Part shown: in pieces, positions 42,889-51,121 of the stretch | Numbering within the stretch: position 1 is the first letter of the stretch | Layout of the letters: the number at the start of each line of letters is the position of its first letter | DNA from: Palsa-295 sp963785585 | Lineage (GTDB): Bacteria; Acidobacteriota; Terriglobia; Acidiferrales; UBA7541 | Direction of reading: 5' to 3' | DNA: 64,000 nt | NCBI GenBank assembly: GCA_963785585.1 | Contig: CAWAVW010000004.1 | Coordinates: forward strand, 992,001 to 1,056,000 | Notes under the pieces: model-generated | What the model was told of the DNA's origin: nothing | Databases searched by the model: none | What the model saw: the letters and a program-made list of their open reading frames with translations, nothing else | Position numbers and translations under genes: made by a program

Positions 42889-43452
42889 TCAATAAATCCC
42901 CGGCACCAGCCGCTTTGTCGTCCGGCTGTACTCCACATACTCCTCGCCAAACGCTTCGCGCAGCGCAATCTCCTCCACATGAATCCGGTAGGCCATCGCC
43001 GCAAACGTCGGCACCACCGCCAGCGCAAAGCCGATCCAGTTCCGCGAATGAATCCCGATGGCCACAAACACCAGCAGCAGCCCGGTGTACGACGGATGCC
43101 GCACCACCGAAAATATTCCGCTCTTGTACACTTTCTGCGTCGCGTGAATCGCCACGTTGGCGCTGAACGATTTTCCCAGCGTCGCAATCGCCGTCCAGCG
43201 AATCGCGAGCGCCACCGCCAGCAACACGATCGCGAGCGTCTTCACCCACGACGCGCCGCCAAACATCGTCGGCTCGTGCGTGAGCCCATACCAGATCGAA
43301 GCGGTCACCGACGCAAAAATCACCAGCCACAAAATCCGCAGCGACCCGCGGTCGCGCACTTCGCCGCCGCGGCGGGTCTTCGTGGCGACGAGCACCCACA
43401 CCTCGCCGAGCACCCAGCCCCAATACAAAACTTCCCACAGCGTCGATCTCAT
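42889..43452 (-). CDS. Isoprenylcysteine carboxyl methyltransferase-like membrane protein
   Basis: A 187-residue protein with about five membrane segments. The C-terminal signature of the ICMT/PEMT family is clear: YKSGIFSVVRHPSYTGLLLV, then RIHVEEIALREAFGEEYVEYSRTTKRLVPGIY. Members use S-adenosylmethionine to methylate small lipids or prenylated or unknown substrates at the membrane; bacterial members mostly have unknown substrates. GGGAG stands seven bases before the ATG at 43452. A single gene, 106 bp before the MFS gene in the same direction, so co-transcription is possible. Confidence 0.88.
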   Translation of the reverse strand: MRSTLWEVLYWGWVLGEVWVLVATKTRRGGEVRDRGSLRILWLVIFASVTASIWYGLTHEPTMFGGASWVKTLAIVLLAVALAIRWTAIATLGKSFSANVAIHATQKVYKSGIFSVVRHPSYTGLLLVFVAIGIHSRNWIGFALAVVPTFAAMAYRIHVEEIALREAFGEEYVEYSRTTKRLVPGIY

Positions 43453-43558
43453 CTTTTCGCTCCCAACTCTCCGTGAACTCTGTGGCCCTTCTCTGTGTCC
43501 TCTGTGTCCACTGTGTCAAATCTTTGGTCTCGGCTCCGCCACGCACAACGCGCGACGC

Positions 43559-45160
43559 CTAGGTCCCGATATGCGCCGGCTTCTGCGAACTCACCGCGTC
43601 CCCGTCGCCGCGCTTCAATCCGCTGAACACCGCGGTCGATACAATCGTCAGCGCGCCCAGCAGCACCAGCGCTTTGTGCACTCCGTGAATCATCGCGCCG
43701 GGATCGGAATGCGCCCCCGCCGGCACAAACAGCGCGGCCGTCAGAGACGCGATCGCCACGCCAAAGCTGATCGACATCTGCTGCATCGTGCTGGCAATCG
43801 AACTCGCGCTGCTGGTCTGCTCCTCATTGATATCCGCATACACCAGCGTGTTCATGCTCGTATATTGCAGCGACGTAAAAAATCCATACGTAAACGCCTG
43901 AATCACGATCAACCACACCGGCGTGCGCAATCCGATGGTCGCAAACAGCATCAGCAGCAAGCCCAGAATCACCGTATTCGAAATCAGCACCGCGCGATAT
44001 CCCATCCGTGCCAAAATCTTCGGCATGGTCAGCTTCATGGCCATCGCCGCCATCGCCTGCGGCATGAGCAGCAGACCGGACTGAATCGGCGTAAATCCCA
44101 ATCCGACCTGATACATCAGAGGCAGCAAAAAGGGGACGCCGCCGATTCCCAGGCGCGTGAAAAAACTTCCGCTCACCGACGCGCGAAACGTCCTGATCTT
44201 AAACAGCGCCGTGCGCAGCAACGGATACTTCGTACGCAGCGCGTGCATCGCATACGCCGTCAACAGCAGCAGCGAAATTCCCAGCATTGCCGCCACCGTC
44301 CGCGTCTGCAATTCGTGCTCGCCGAAAATTTCCAGCACATACGACAGCAGCGCCACGCCCGAGCCGAACAACAGCAGCCCCACCCAGTCCAGCGGCTTCG
44401 GATCGTCCGAGCGATAATCCGGCAGGTGCATGTACACCATCACCAGGCCGGCCAGTCCAATCGGAACGTTCACGAAAAAAATCAGCCGCCAGTGAAAATA
44501 GCCGACGATCAATCCGCCGGCAATCGGTCCCAGCATCGGACCGATCAGCCCGGGGATCGCCACAAAACTCATCGCGCGAATCAGTTCGTATTTCGCGAAC
44601 GTCCGCACCAGCGTCAAACGCCCCACCGGAACCATCATCGCGCCGCCGCACCCTTGCAGAATGCGCGACGCCACCAGGAAATGAATGTTCGAGGAAAATC
44701 CGCAGAGAATCGAGCCGAGGGTGAATAGCCCGATGGCCGACGCGAACACCCGCCGCGTCCCAAACTTATCCGCCATCCACCCGCTGATCGGAATGAACAC
44801 CGCCAGGCTCAGCGTGTAACTGGCCAGCACCGACTTCATGCTCAGCGGCGCCACATGCAGCGCGCCCGCAATTTTCGGCACCGCGGTGTTCAGAATCGTG
44901 GTGTCCAGCGACTCCATGAAAAACGCCACCGCCACCAGCCACGGCAGCAGCCGCTTGCTCGACTCCGCCAATGTCGAAGCCGGATCCCCCGCGCCCGCAT
45001 TCGCCGCCGTGCTCGCGCTCGCGTTCGCCGCCGCGCCCGCGTCCGTGGTGGTGCTCGCGTTCGCCGCAGCGCCCGTGGTCGTGGTCGTGTTCGCCGTCGT
45101 GCTCGCGTTCGTGTTCCCGTTCTCTGGCGCCGCCGCTCCGTTGTCCGCAGTCATCTCCAT
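43559..45160 (-). CDS. DHA2-family MFS multidrug efflux transporter
   Basis: A 533-residue transporter with 14 predicted helices, of the EmrB/QacA drug:proton antiporter group. Diagnostic motifs are FFMESLDTTILNTAVPKIA (helix 1), GWMADKFGTRRVFASAIG (motif A) and GPMLGPIAGGLIVGYFHWRL (motif C region). The first 60 residues are an odd low-complexity Ala/Asn/Thr tract, absent from typical family members. The ATG at 45160 lies two bases after TATACT, and a second ATG is at 45154, so a leaderless transcript is possible. No membrane-fusion partner is adjacent. Confidence 0.9.
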   Translation of the reverse strand: MEMTADNGAAAPENGNTNASTTANTTTTTGAAANASTTTDAGAAANASASTAANAGAGDPASTLAESSKRLLPWLVAVAFFMESLDTTILNTAVPKIAGALHVAPLSMKSVLASYTLSLAVFIPISGWMADKFGTRRVFASAIGLFTLGSILCGFSSNIHFLVASRILQGCGGAMMVPVGRLTLVRTFAKYELIRAMSFVAIPGLIGPMLGPIAGGLIVGYFHWRLIFFVNVPIGLAGLVMVYMHLPDYRSDDPKPLDWVGLLLFGSGVALLSYVLEIFGEHELQTRTVAAMLGISLLLLTAYAMHALRTKYPLLRTALFKIRTFRASVSGSFFTRLGIGGVPFLLPLMYQVGLGFTPIQSGLLLMPQAMAAMAMKLTMPKILARMGYRAVLISNTVILGLLLMLFATIGLRTPVWLIVIQAFTYGFFTSLQYTSMNTLVYADINEEQTSSASSIASTMQQMSISFGVAIASLTAALFVPAGAHSDPGAMIHGVHKALVLLGALTIVSTAVFSGLKRGDGDAVSSQKPAHIGT

Positions 45161-46133
45161 CGAGTATAGCGGACACCGCGCCGGTTTCTTTGAGTGCGGT
45201 GGCTTGGCACCGCACTCCAAGAACGCAACCCCGAATCCGGCCGCCGCGCAACTGGCACTTTTCTTTTGGCATTGCGGCTTGGCCCTGATGCTTTTGACTT
45301 TGTAGCGGCGGGCTTCACGCCCGCCAGCCTTTGCTTTGCCTTGGCTTTGAGCCGTTGCCTTGCGCCTTCGCCTTCCGCCGTTGCCTTTGTAGCGGCCGAA
45401 CCGGCTTCACCGGTTCGGGCAGCCGTTGCTTTTCTCCGGCTTTGGCGCGCGACCCGTGTTCGAAGTGGGTGCCGCATCCTTTGCCGGTTCTGCAAAGGGT
45501 GGGAACACTCGATCGCGTCTGCACGCCGGATCGGATCGCAGCGCAACCCACTGACTTTCGTAGCGTAGACGCCCACGTCTGCGAGCGCACGTCCCGCGAA
45601 CGCGGGACGGCGTGCCTTTGCTTTTGCCCATCCCGCATGAGCGCACGACGTACAGTTTCGAACCGCATCCATGCGAGATCGAAGCGTGAAACGGTTTTCG
45701 CGGAGTGCGGTGGCATCCCGCCGAAGGCGGGAGACCACCGCCGGCCGCACGGGTTCGCCTCAAGCAATCCGTAGGCTGGAACGACGCGACGGGCGAATGC
45801 ATTTTCGCGGGGTCGGCGGTTCATCCACAAAACTTTCGGTCGAGCCTGCGCGCTGGCGTGGCGGGCATGCAGGGCGAGCGTTTGTGTTGTTCGAGGCTGC
45901 GCGGTGGCGTGGCTGGCATGGGTGGCCGGCGGTGGTCCCCGCCTGGCGGCGGGTGCCACCGCACTCCGCGAGAACCGTGGGTTCAGTGGCGTAACTGGCA
46001 ATCGGTTCGAAGCATCGCGTCCGCCTTCCGCCTTCGCCATCGGATCACCGCCACAAACGGAAAAAGCCCGGCGAAGCGCCAACCGCGCGCCGCACCGGGC
46101 CTTCGACAACCAATCCATCACGCAAAAACGAAA
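45161..46133. repeat. Intergenic block of hairpins with a MITE-like element
   Basis: GTAG plus GGCGGGC hairpin at 45298-45326; GTAGCGGCCGAACCGGCTTC hairpin at about 45384-45420; CCATCC-type hairpin at 45463-45505; a CGTAGACG hairpin at about 45555 with ACGTCCCGCGAACGCGGGAC after it. A MITE-like element spans about 45645-45985, bounded by TTTTCGCGGAGTGCGGTGGC and its inverted counterpart near 45955-45985. No gene is supported. Confidence 0.75.
46061..46100 (-). terminator. Terminator of the LEA-like gene
   Basis: Read on the minus strand, GCCCGG and CCGGGC form a stem around a GC-rich loop and are followed by TTTTTCCG, 34 bases beyond the stop codon of the gene at 46134. Confidence 0.7.
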
Positions 46134-46535
46134 CTACATCTTCGGTGTGGTCGTATCCGCCGGCTTCGAATCGTCCTTTCCGGCAACTTTATCCGCGCCC
46201 TTCTTGATGCCGCTTCCGGTCTTCTTCACGCCGGTCTTGGTGCCCTTGGCCGTGTCCTTCGCGGCTGTGTCGGTCGCGTCAGCGGTCTTCGTTGCGGCGG
46301 TTTTGGTTGCGTCGGCGGTCTTCGTGGCCGCTTTCTTGGTGCCCTTGGCGGTATCTTTCGCCGCTACTTTCGTGCCGTCGGCGGTCTTGGTCGCCACCTT
46401 TTTCGTTGCGTCGCCGGTATCTTTCGCCGCGTTCTTCACGTCTTGCCCGGCAGTATCCTGCGCCTTCGCCACCGAGAATCCAGACAGCAGCGCAACCGCA
46501 AACGCCGCGAACATCAATTTCCTTGCGAATTTCAT
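46134..46535 (-). CDS. Secreted LEA-like Lys/Ala/Thr repeat protein
   Basis: A 133-residue protein. AAGGAG precedes the ATG at 46535 and the signal peptide is KFARKLMFAAFAVALLSGFSVAKAQ. The mature part is a run of repeats of the form K-T-A-D-x-T-K-x-A-A-x-K-T-A (for example ATKKVATKTADGTKVAAKDT, AKGTKKAATKTADATKTAAT), with almost no aromatic residue. This composition, with an 11-residue-like period, resembles group 3 LEA proteins (desiccation protection) and histone-H1-like tails. Export makes a periplasmic or envelope role more likely than DNA binding. Function is inferred from composition only. Confidence 0.65.
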   Translation of the reverse strand: MKFARKLMFAAFAVALLSGFSVAKAQDTAGQDVKNAAKDTGDATKKVATKTADGTKVAAKDTAKGTKKAATKTADATKTAATKTADATDTAAKDTAKGTKTGVKKTGSGIKKGADKVAGKDDSKPADTTTPKM

Positions 46536-46656
46536 CGTGTTGCTCCTTAGAGTGTTTGTCGCATCCATTCGACTGGGCGCCCGAAATTATACATCGGCGC
46601 GGGTTATCGCGCCCCGCGCGTTCGAGGGCGCAACCACCCCAACCGCGCGGCGTCGT

Positions 46657-47112
46657 CTATTTTCTGGCACGCGCACCCGCACCCGCTCGCGCCCGCGCGC
46701 CCGCCCGCGCTCGCGTCGCCGGCTTTTTCTTCGCCGCCTTCTTTGACTCCTGTTTTGACGCCTTCCTCGACGGCGGCTTTCCCGACGCGCGTTTCGCCGG
46801 CTTGGCCATCACGTTCGCATACGCCGCTTCGAGCGCCACGCGCAGCGTCGCCGCGTTCGCTTCCGGCAGCCGCACGTACGTCGCGCCTTTCAGCCCCCAT
46901 CCGCCGGGAACGGGCGTGAACATCCGCGGCGCATCGTGCACAAAATCCGCCTGCTGTTCCGGCGTCAGCGAAACCATTCCGCGCGTCACGTCCGGATACG
47001 ACAACGTCGCGAAAATCCGCCCGTTGGCGCGAAAGTCCGGATGGCCCATGTGCGACTGCTCCTCCGCGCCATCAAAACCGAGCGCCATCCTGCGGAATTC
47101 CTGCTGCGTCAT
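46657..47112 (-). CDS. YjbR/MmcQ family protein with basic tail
   Basis: A 151-residue protein of the MmcQ/YjbR (CyaY-like fold) family: TQQEFRRMALGFDGAEEQSH, MGHPDFRANGRIFATL, VSLTPEQQADFV and KGATYVRLPEANAATLRVAL. The last 45 residues are an added Lys/Arg/Ala tail (SKQESKKAAKKKPATRARAG) not usual for the family, which suggests DNA or RNA binding. Its ATG overlaps the stop of the upstream gene (ATGA), so the two are co-translated. The family's biochemical role is not established. Confidence 0.85.
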   Translation of the reverse strand: MTQQEFRRMALGFDGAEEQSHMGHPDFRANGRIFATLSYPDVTRGMVSLTPEQQADFVHDAPRMFTPVPGGWGLKGATYVRLPEANAATLRVALEAAYANVMAKPAKRASGKPPSRKASKQESKKAAKKKPATRARAGARARAGAGARARK

Positions 47113-47558
47113 GACGCCACCTCGGCGTCGCTCGGCAGTTGCCGCACCGCTTCGAGGATTTGCTCGGGCAGGGAATTTAAGCTCCCGGCGAGCTCCGGAT
47201 CGCGCACCGCCGCATTGAGCGCTTCGCCCATCATGGCGATCACTTGATTGAACGGCTCGGGCAAATCGTGATGCGTCCAGTCCGGCGACCAGCCGTCGCA
47301 CACGCAGAAAAATAAATCCACCGCCCAACAGTTCGCGTTGGTGCGTCCCGGCCCGGCCAGATACGTCAGCAGTCCGTCGAAGCTCGACTTCAGCGCGTCG
47401 GCGCTAAACGGTTTTGCGGCGATGTCGCGGTACACGTCGGCCAGCCGCGGACGCAGCTCCGGCGACACCGGCTCTCCGTCGCGCGCATGATTCACCGCGC
47501 GCCACGCTTCCTCGAATCCGGCAATCGCCTGGCGGTCCATCCCGTCACTCATCGTCAT
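47109..47558 (-). CDS. Hypothetical protein, operon partner of YjbR protein
   Basis: A 149-residue soluble protein (AGFEEAWRAVNHARDGEPVS, LLTYLAGPGRTNANCWAVDL, FFCVCDGWSPDWTHHDLPEP, FNQVIAMMGEALNAAVRDPE) with Trp, Cys and His clusters in the middle. No family recognised. It overlaps the YjbR gene by four bases and is the first gene of the pair. The start at 47558 is directly preceded by the 11-bp repeat array, which covers its ribosome-binding region; a second ATG two codons in is possible. Confidence 0.65.
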   Translation of the reverse strand: MTMSDGMDRQAIAGFEEAWRAVNHARDGEPVSPELRPRLADVYRDIAAKPFSADALKSSFDGLLTYLAGPGRTNANCWAVDLFFCVCDGWSPDWTHHDLPEPFNQVIAMMGEALNAAVRDPELAGSLNSLPEQILEAVRQLPSDAEVAS

Positions 47559-47643
47559 GATTCAACTTTGATTTAGCTGTGATTTCGCTGCGATTCAGCT
47601 GCGATTTCGCTTTGACCCAACTTTGACTCACGTGTGATTTAAC
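47556..47643. repeat. Degenerate 11-bp tandem array, eight units, touching a start codon
   Basis: Eight consecutive 11-base units: CATGATTCAAC, TTTGATTTAGC, TGTGATTTCGC, TGCGATTCAGC, TGCGATTTCGC, TTTGACCCAAC, TTTGACTCACG, TGTGATTTAAC, then TTTGTCGG. The core xTGATTxxxC is kept in phase without indels. The first unit contains the start codon (minus strand) of the gene at 47109-47558, so the array is its leader. Sequence differs from the 26400 array although the period is the same. Confidence 0.85.
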
Positions 47644-47934
47644 TTTGTCGGAAAATCAGTTCGCTCGTGATCCGCGCTTCCGCAATTTATCGCACCGAAC
47701 CTGCCTGCGCGTCAAACTCAGTTTCGCGCCGCTCCTCGCGCACCGAGCGTATCCTTAATAACGCGGCGCCACTCGTTTTGTTACGCGCCGCCTCCACGCT
47801 TTTCCTCTGCGCGGCTCGCCGCCCCCGCCGCCGCAGCGCCCTCGCCCTCGATCGCCGTCTCAAAACTAGCTGACGCCGTAACTTCATGATATACCTTCCT
47901 CAGACGGCCCCCGGCCGCCGAAGGAAGGTGCCTC
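47644..47934. other. Gap between the divergent YjbR operon and SnoaL-like gene
   Basis: Apart from the 11-bp array on its left, the gap shows no gene or repeat copy. CATGATATACC at 47885-47895 may be the -10 region of the plus-strand gene. Confidence 0.4.
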
Positions 47935-48369
47935 ATGTCCGTCGCCGAAAACGTCTCGGCCAGCCGCCGCTGGTTCGAAGAGCTTTGGAACAAAAAGAAC
48001 ACCGCCATCATCTATGAACTCATGTCGCCAAACGGCGTCGCCGTCGGCCAGGACATGCCCGGCGTCGAAATCCGCGGCCCGCGCGCCTTCGAGGAATTTT
48101 TCAACCGCCTGCACGGCGCCTTCCCGGATATGAAATTAAAACTCGAAGACATTTTCGGCGTGGACGACAAAGTCGTGATCCGCTGGTCGGCCACCATGAC
48201 CCACACCGGCTACACGCTCGGCATGCCCGCCACGCATCGCCCGGTAAGCGTCGGCGGCATCTCCATCGCCCAATTCGAAAACGGCAAAATCATCCGCGGC
48301 TGGGACAACTGGGACCAGCTCGCCATGATGCAGCAGCTCTCCGAATCCGCCGCAGCCAGCGCCGGCTAG
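47935..48369 (+). CDS. SnoaL-like ester cyclase family protein
   Basis: A 144-residue soluble protein with the SnoaL-like polyketide-cyclase/ester-cyclase pattern: NVSASRRWFEELWNKKNTAI, GPRAFEEFFNRLHGAFPDMK, LKLEDIFGVDDKVVIRWSAT, and the ending VGGISIAQFENGKIIRGWDNWDQ. The fold is a cone-shaped alpha+beta barrel (NTF2-like); substrates of bacterial members are mostly unknown. AAGGAAGG lies six bases before the ATG. Single gene upstream of a repeat array. Confidence 0.88.
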   Translation: MSVAENVSASRRWFEELWNKKNTAIIYELMSPNGVAVGQDMPGVEIRGPRAFEEFFNRLHGAFPDMKLKLEDIFGVDDKVVIRWSATMTHTGYTLGMPATHRPVSVGGISIAQFENGKIIRGWDNWDQLAMMQQLSESAAASAG

Positions 48370-48422
48370 CCCCCGCGCACGTCACGACAACGCAACCCGC
48401 ACCGCACAATTCGTGCATCGCC

Positions 48423-49474
48423 ACCGTAAGTTAGGCAATCTTGCCTGACGGTTGGTTAGACACTCGTGTCTGACCGGTTTAGACCCAGCCACACCCGCAT
48501 CGAAACCCGTCAGGCAAGATTGCCTAACGAACCGTCAGACAGATTGTCTAACGTACGCGAACCACTTCAACCGCCCGCGCCGCGCATTTCACCCCAACGC
48601 ACCCCGCACCCCACCACCGCACAATTCGTGCATCGCCACCGTAAGTTAGGCAATCTTGCCTGACAGTTGGTTAGACACTCGTGTCTGACCGGTTTAGACC
48701 CAGCCACACCCGCATCGAAACCCGTCAGGCAAGATTGCCTAACGAACCGTCAGACAGATTGTCTAACGTACGCAAACCGCCGCCGTGAAGCGCTTCCCGT
48801 TTTTCGCGCTCCGCCTTCCACCGCCCGCGCCGCGCAGTCACCACAACGCAACTCGCGCCGCACCACCGCACAATTCGTGCATCACCACCGTAAGTTAGGC
48901 AATCTTGCCTGACGGTTGGTTAGACACTCGTGTCTGACCGATTTAGACTGTGCCGTGGCGCTGCGAAACCCGTCAGGCAAGATTGCCTAACGAACCGTCA
49001 GACAGATTGTCTAGCCTACGCAAACCACTTCAACCGCCCGCGCCGCGCACGTCACCACAACGCAACTCGCGCCCCGCCACCGCGCAATTCGTGCATCACC
49101 ACCGTAAGTTAGGCAATCTTGCCTGACGGTTGGTTAGACACTCGTGTCTGACCGATTTAGACCCAGCCCCACCCGCATCGAAACCCGTCAGGCAAGATTG
49201 CCCAACGAACCGTCAGACAGATTGTCTAACGTACGCACACCGCCGCCGCGCCGCCGTTCACGCAAACGCGGCACCGAACGCCCGCGCCGCGCCACCCCGC
49301 AACTCGCGCCGCACCACCGCACAATTCGTGCATCGCCACCGTAAGTTAGGCAATCTTGCCTGACGGTTGGTTAGACACTCGTGTCTGACCGATTTAGACC
49401 CAGCCCCACCCGCATCGAAACCCGTCAGGCAAGATTGCCTAACGAACCGTCAGACAGATTGTCTAACGTACGCG
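48423..49474. repeat. Five five-hairpin repeat units in tandem
   Basis: Units at about 48423-48556, 48641-48775, 48888-49020, 49101-49235 and 49340-49474. Each reads GTTAGGCAATCTTGCCTGAC, GTTAGACACTCGTGTCTGAC, a central stem region, GTCAGGCAAGATTGCCTAAC and GTCAGACAGATTGTCTAAC; the fourth reads CCCAAC for CCTAAC in its third hairpin. Spacers also share ACCGCACAATTCGTGCATC just before each unit. These units are nearly identical to each other and inverted relative to the 14-kb array. The gap continues to 49665 without a gene. Confidence 0.92.
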
Positions 49475-49665
49475 AACCACTTCGCCCGCTGAACATACCT
49501 CATCCCAATTGACATCCCCGCACCGCTTCGCTAACGTACGCGCCTGCAACCCGGCCCGTTTCGCCCAACGCATGCCAGTCTCGGAGCGGCGATGGTGTCT
49601 TCCGGCGCAGGTGTGTTCCGCGCCGGTCGCCAAAATTCAATTCCAAATCCTATGAGGATACACAG
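49475..49665. other. Leader region of the lipoprotein gene
   Basis: No gene or repeat unit is seen. TATGAGGATACACAG immediately before 49666 supplies the ribosome site. Confidence 0.4.
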
Positions 49666-50223
49666 ATGAACTTACGCAAAACGATCGTCCCGATTCTCGC
49701 CGTCGCCTTCGTTCTCGCCGGCTGCCAGAACGCCCAGAAAATTTCCGCCGACGCCGCCATCGCTTCCGCCAAGACCGCTTTCGGCCCGGTGAAGGACCTC
49801 TCCGAGAAATACGTTCCCGAACAGACCGCTGCCGTCGAGTCGTCCATCAACACCGCGCAGACCGCCTACAACAACGGCGACTATGCCGGAGCATTGACGG
49901 CCGCAAAAGCCTTGCCGGGCCAGATTTCCGACCTGGCCACCGCCGCCAAAGCCAAGAAAGACGAACTCACCCAGCAGTGGACGTCGCTGTCGAGCTCGCT
50001 GCCGGGCTTGATGTCCGCCGTTTCCACCAAAGCGTCGCAGCTCGCCGCCGCGCACAAGCTGCCCGCCAGCGCCAGCGACCAACTCACCAGCGCCAAGAGC
50101 CTGTGGGACACGGCCACCGCCGCGTTCTCCTCCGGCGATCTGAACACCGCCGTCAGCGACGGCAACTCGGTGAAGGAAAAGCTCACCAGCCTCGCCGCCA
50201 TGCTCCACGTAAAGACCAGCTAG
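49666..50223 (+). CDS. Helical lipoprotein of unknown function
   Basis: A 185-residue lipoprotein: NLRKTIVPILAVAFVLAGC gives a lipobox ending LAGC. The mature part is Ala/Ser/Lys-rich and almost all helix (ADAAIASAKTAFGPVKDLSE, AYNNGDYAGALTAAKALPGQ, SLWDTATAAFSSGDLNTAVS), with two repeats resembling a TPR-like NNGDYAGAL / SSGDLNTAV helix-turn. GAGGA is seven bases before the ATG. I recognise no family; a scaffold or envelope role is only a guess. Confidence 0.7.
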   Translation: MNLRKTIVPILAVAFVLAGCQNAQKISADAAIASAKTAFGPVKDLSEKYVPEQTAAVESSINTAQTAYNNGDYAGALTAAKALPGQISDLATAAKAKKDELTQQWTSLSSSLPGLMSAVSTKASQLAAAHKLPASASDQLTSAKSLWDTATAAFSSGDLNTAVSDGNSVKEKLTSLAAMLHVKTS

Positions 50224-51121
50224 CAAAGTAGCGCCCGACCCGTGTTCGAAGTGGGTGCCCCATCCTTTGCCGTTTCTGCAAAGGGTGGGAACACTCGATC
50301 GCGTCCGCACGCCGGAACGGATCGCAGCGCATCTCGCAGCCTTTCGTAGCGTAGACGCCCACGTCTGCGTGCGCACGTCCCGCGAACGCGGGACGGCGTG
50401 CCTTTGCCGTTCGGTTGCCAAGCCCAAAACCAAAACCAAAACCAAAACCAAACCGCGCAGACGTGGGCGTCTACGCTACCAACGGCAGCGATCATGCAAA
50501 TACGCTCCGACACGCACCGCACTCCAAGAAGGCAACCCCGAACCGGCGCGTGATTTTGTCTTTGTAGCGGCGGGCTTCACGCCCGCCAGCCGTTGCCTTC
50601 CGCCGATGCCATCGCCTAAAAATATTCCTCCTCCGCCTTTGTAGCGGCCGAACCAGCTTCACCGGTTCGGGCAGCCTTTCTTGCCATCCTCCACAACCAA
50701 AACCGTGCCCGCTCGACCCACCCCGTCGTGCCGCCGTACATAAACAACGCCTCAAAACCGCCCCTGCCATCGCTCAAAAATACAGCATCCAGCGTATGGC
50801 GGGAAAAACGCCTTTCCCGCATGATGCTTTCGGAGCTGGAAAGCAGGGCAGGGAATCCTTTAAAAAACTTAGAGGGCTGGGCCCCGCACTGCTTTCCTCT
50901 CCACTGATTTTCTCCCCTCACGCTCGTCCAATTCCGGTCCTCATTGCGCTTTCGAAGTTGAATTTATGGGTGTCCCATCCTTTGCCGATTTTGCAAAGGG
51001 TGGGAAACGTTCAACGTACCCGCGCATCCTCCAACTCGCCGGCGCCGCATCCATCGCACCGCCTGTGCTATTGTTTTTGACGCACGCATTCGTCGCACCG
51101 TCCGCGGAGCGCGGTCAAACC
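50224..51121. repeat. Intergenic block of hairpin repeats
   Basis: CCATCCTTTGCCG hairpins at about 50246-50292 and 50968-51005; a CGTAGACG inverted pair spanning 50340-50480, with (CCAAAA)n before its right arm; a GTAG plus GGCGGGC hairpin at 50558-50588; a GTAGCGGCCGAACC element at about 50638-50745. From 50750 to 50965 I see no gene and no repeat copy. Confidence 0.8.

Noticed and set aside
48423..49474. Regularly spaced repeats that might be a CRISPR array
   Set aside because: Units are about 135 bp with 70-110 bp spacers that are themselves partly repeated, each unit is made of hairpins, and no Cas gene is present.
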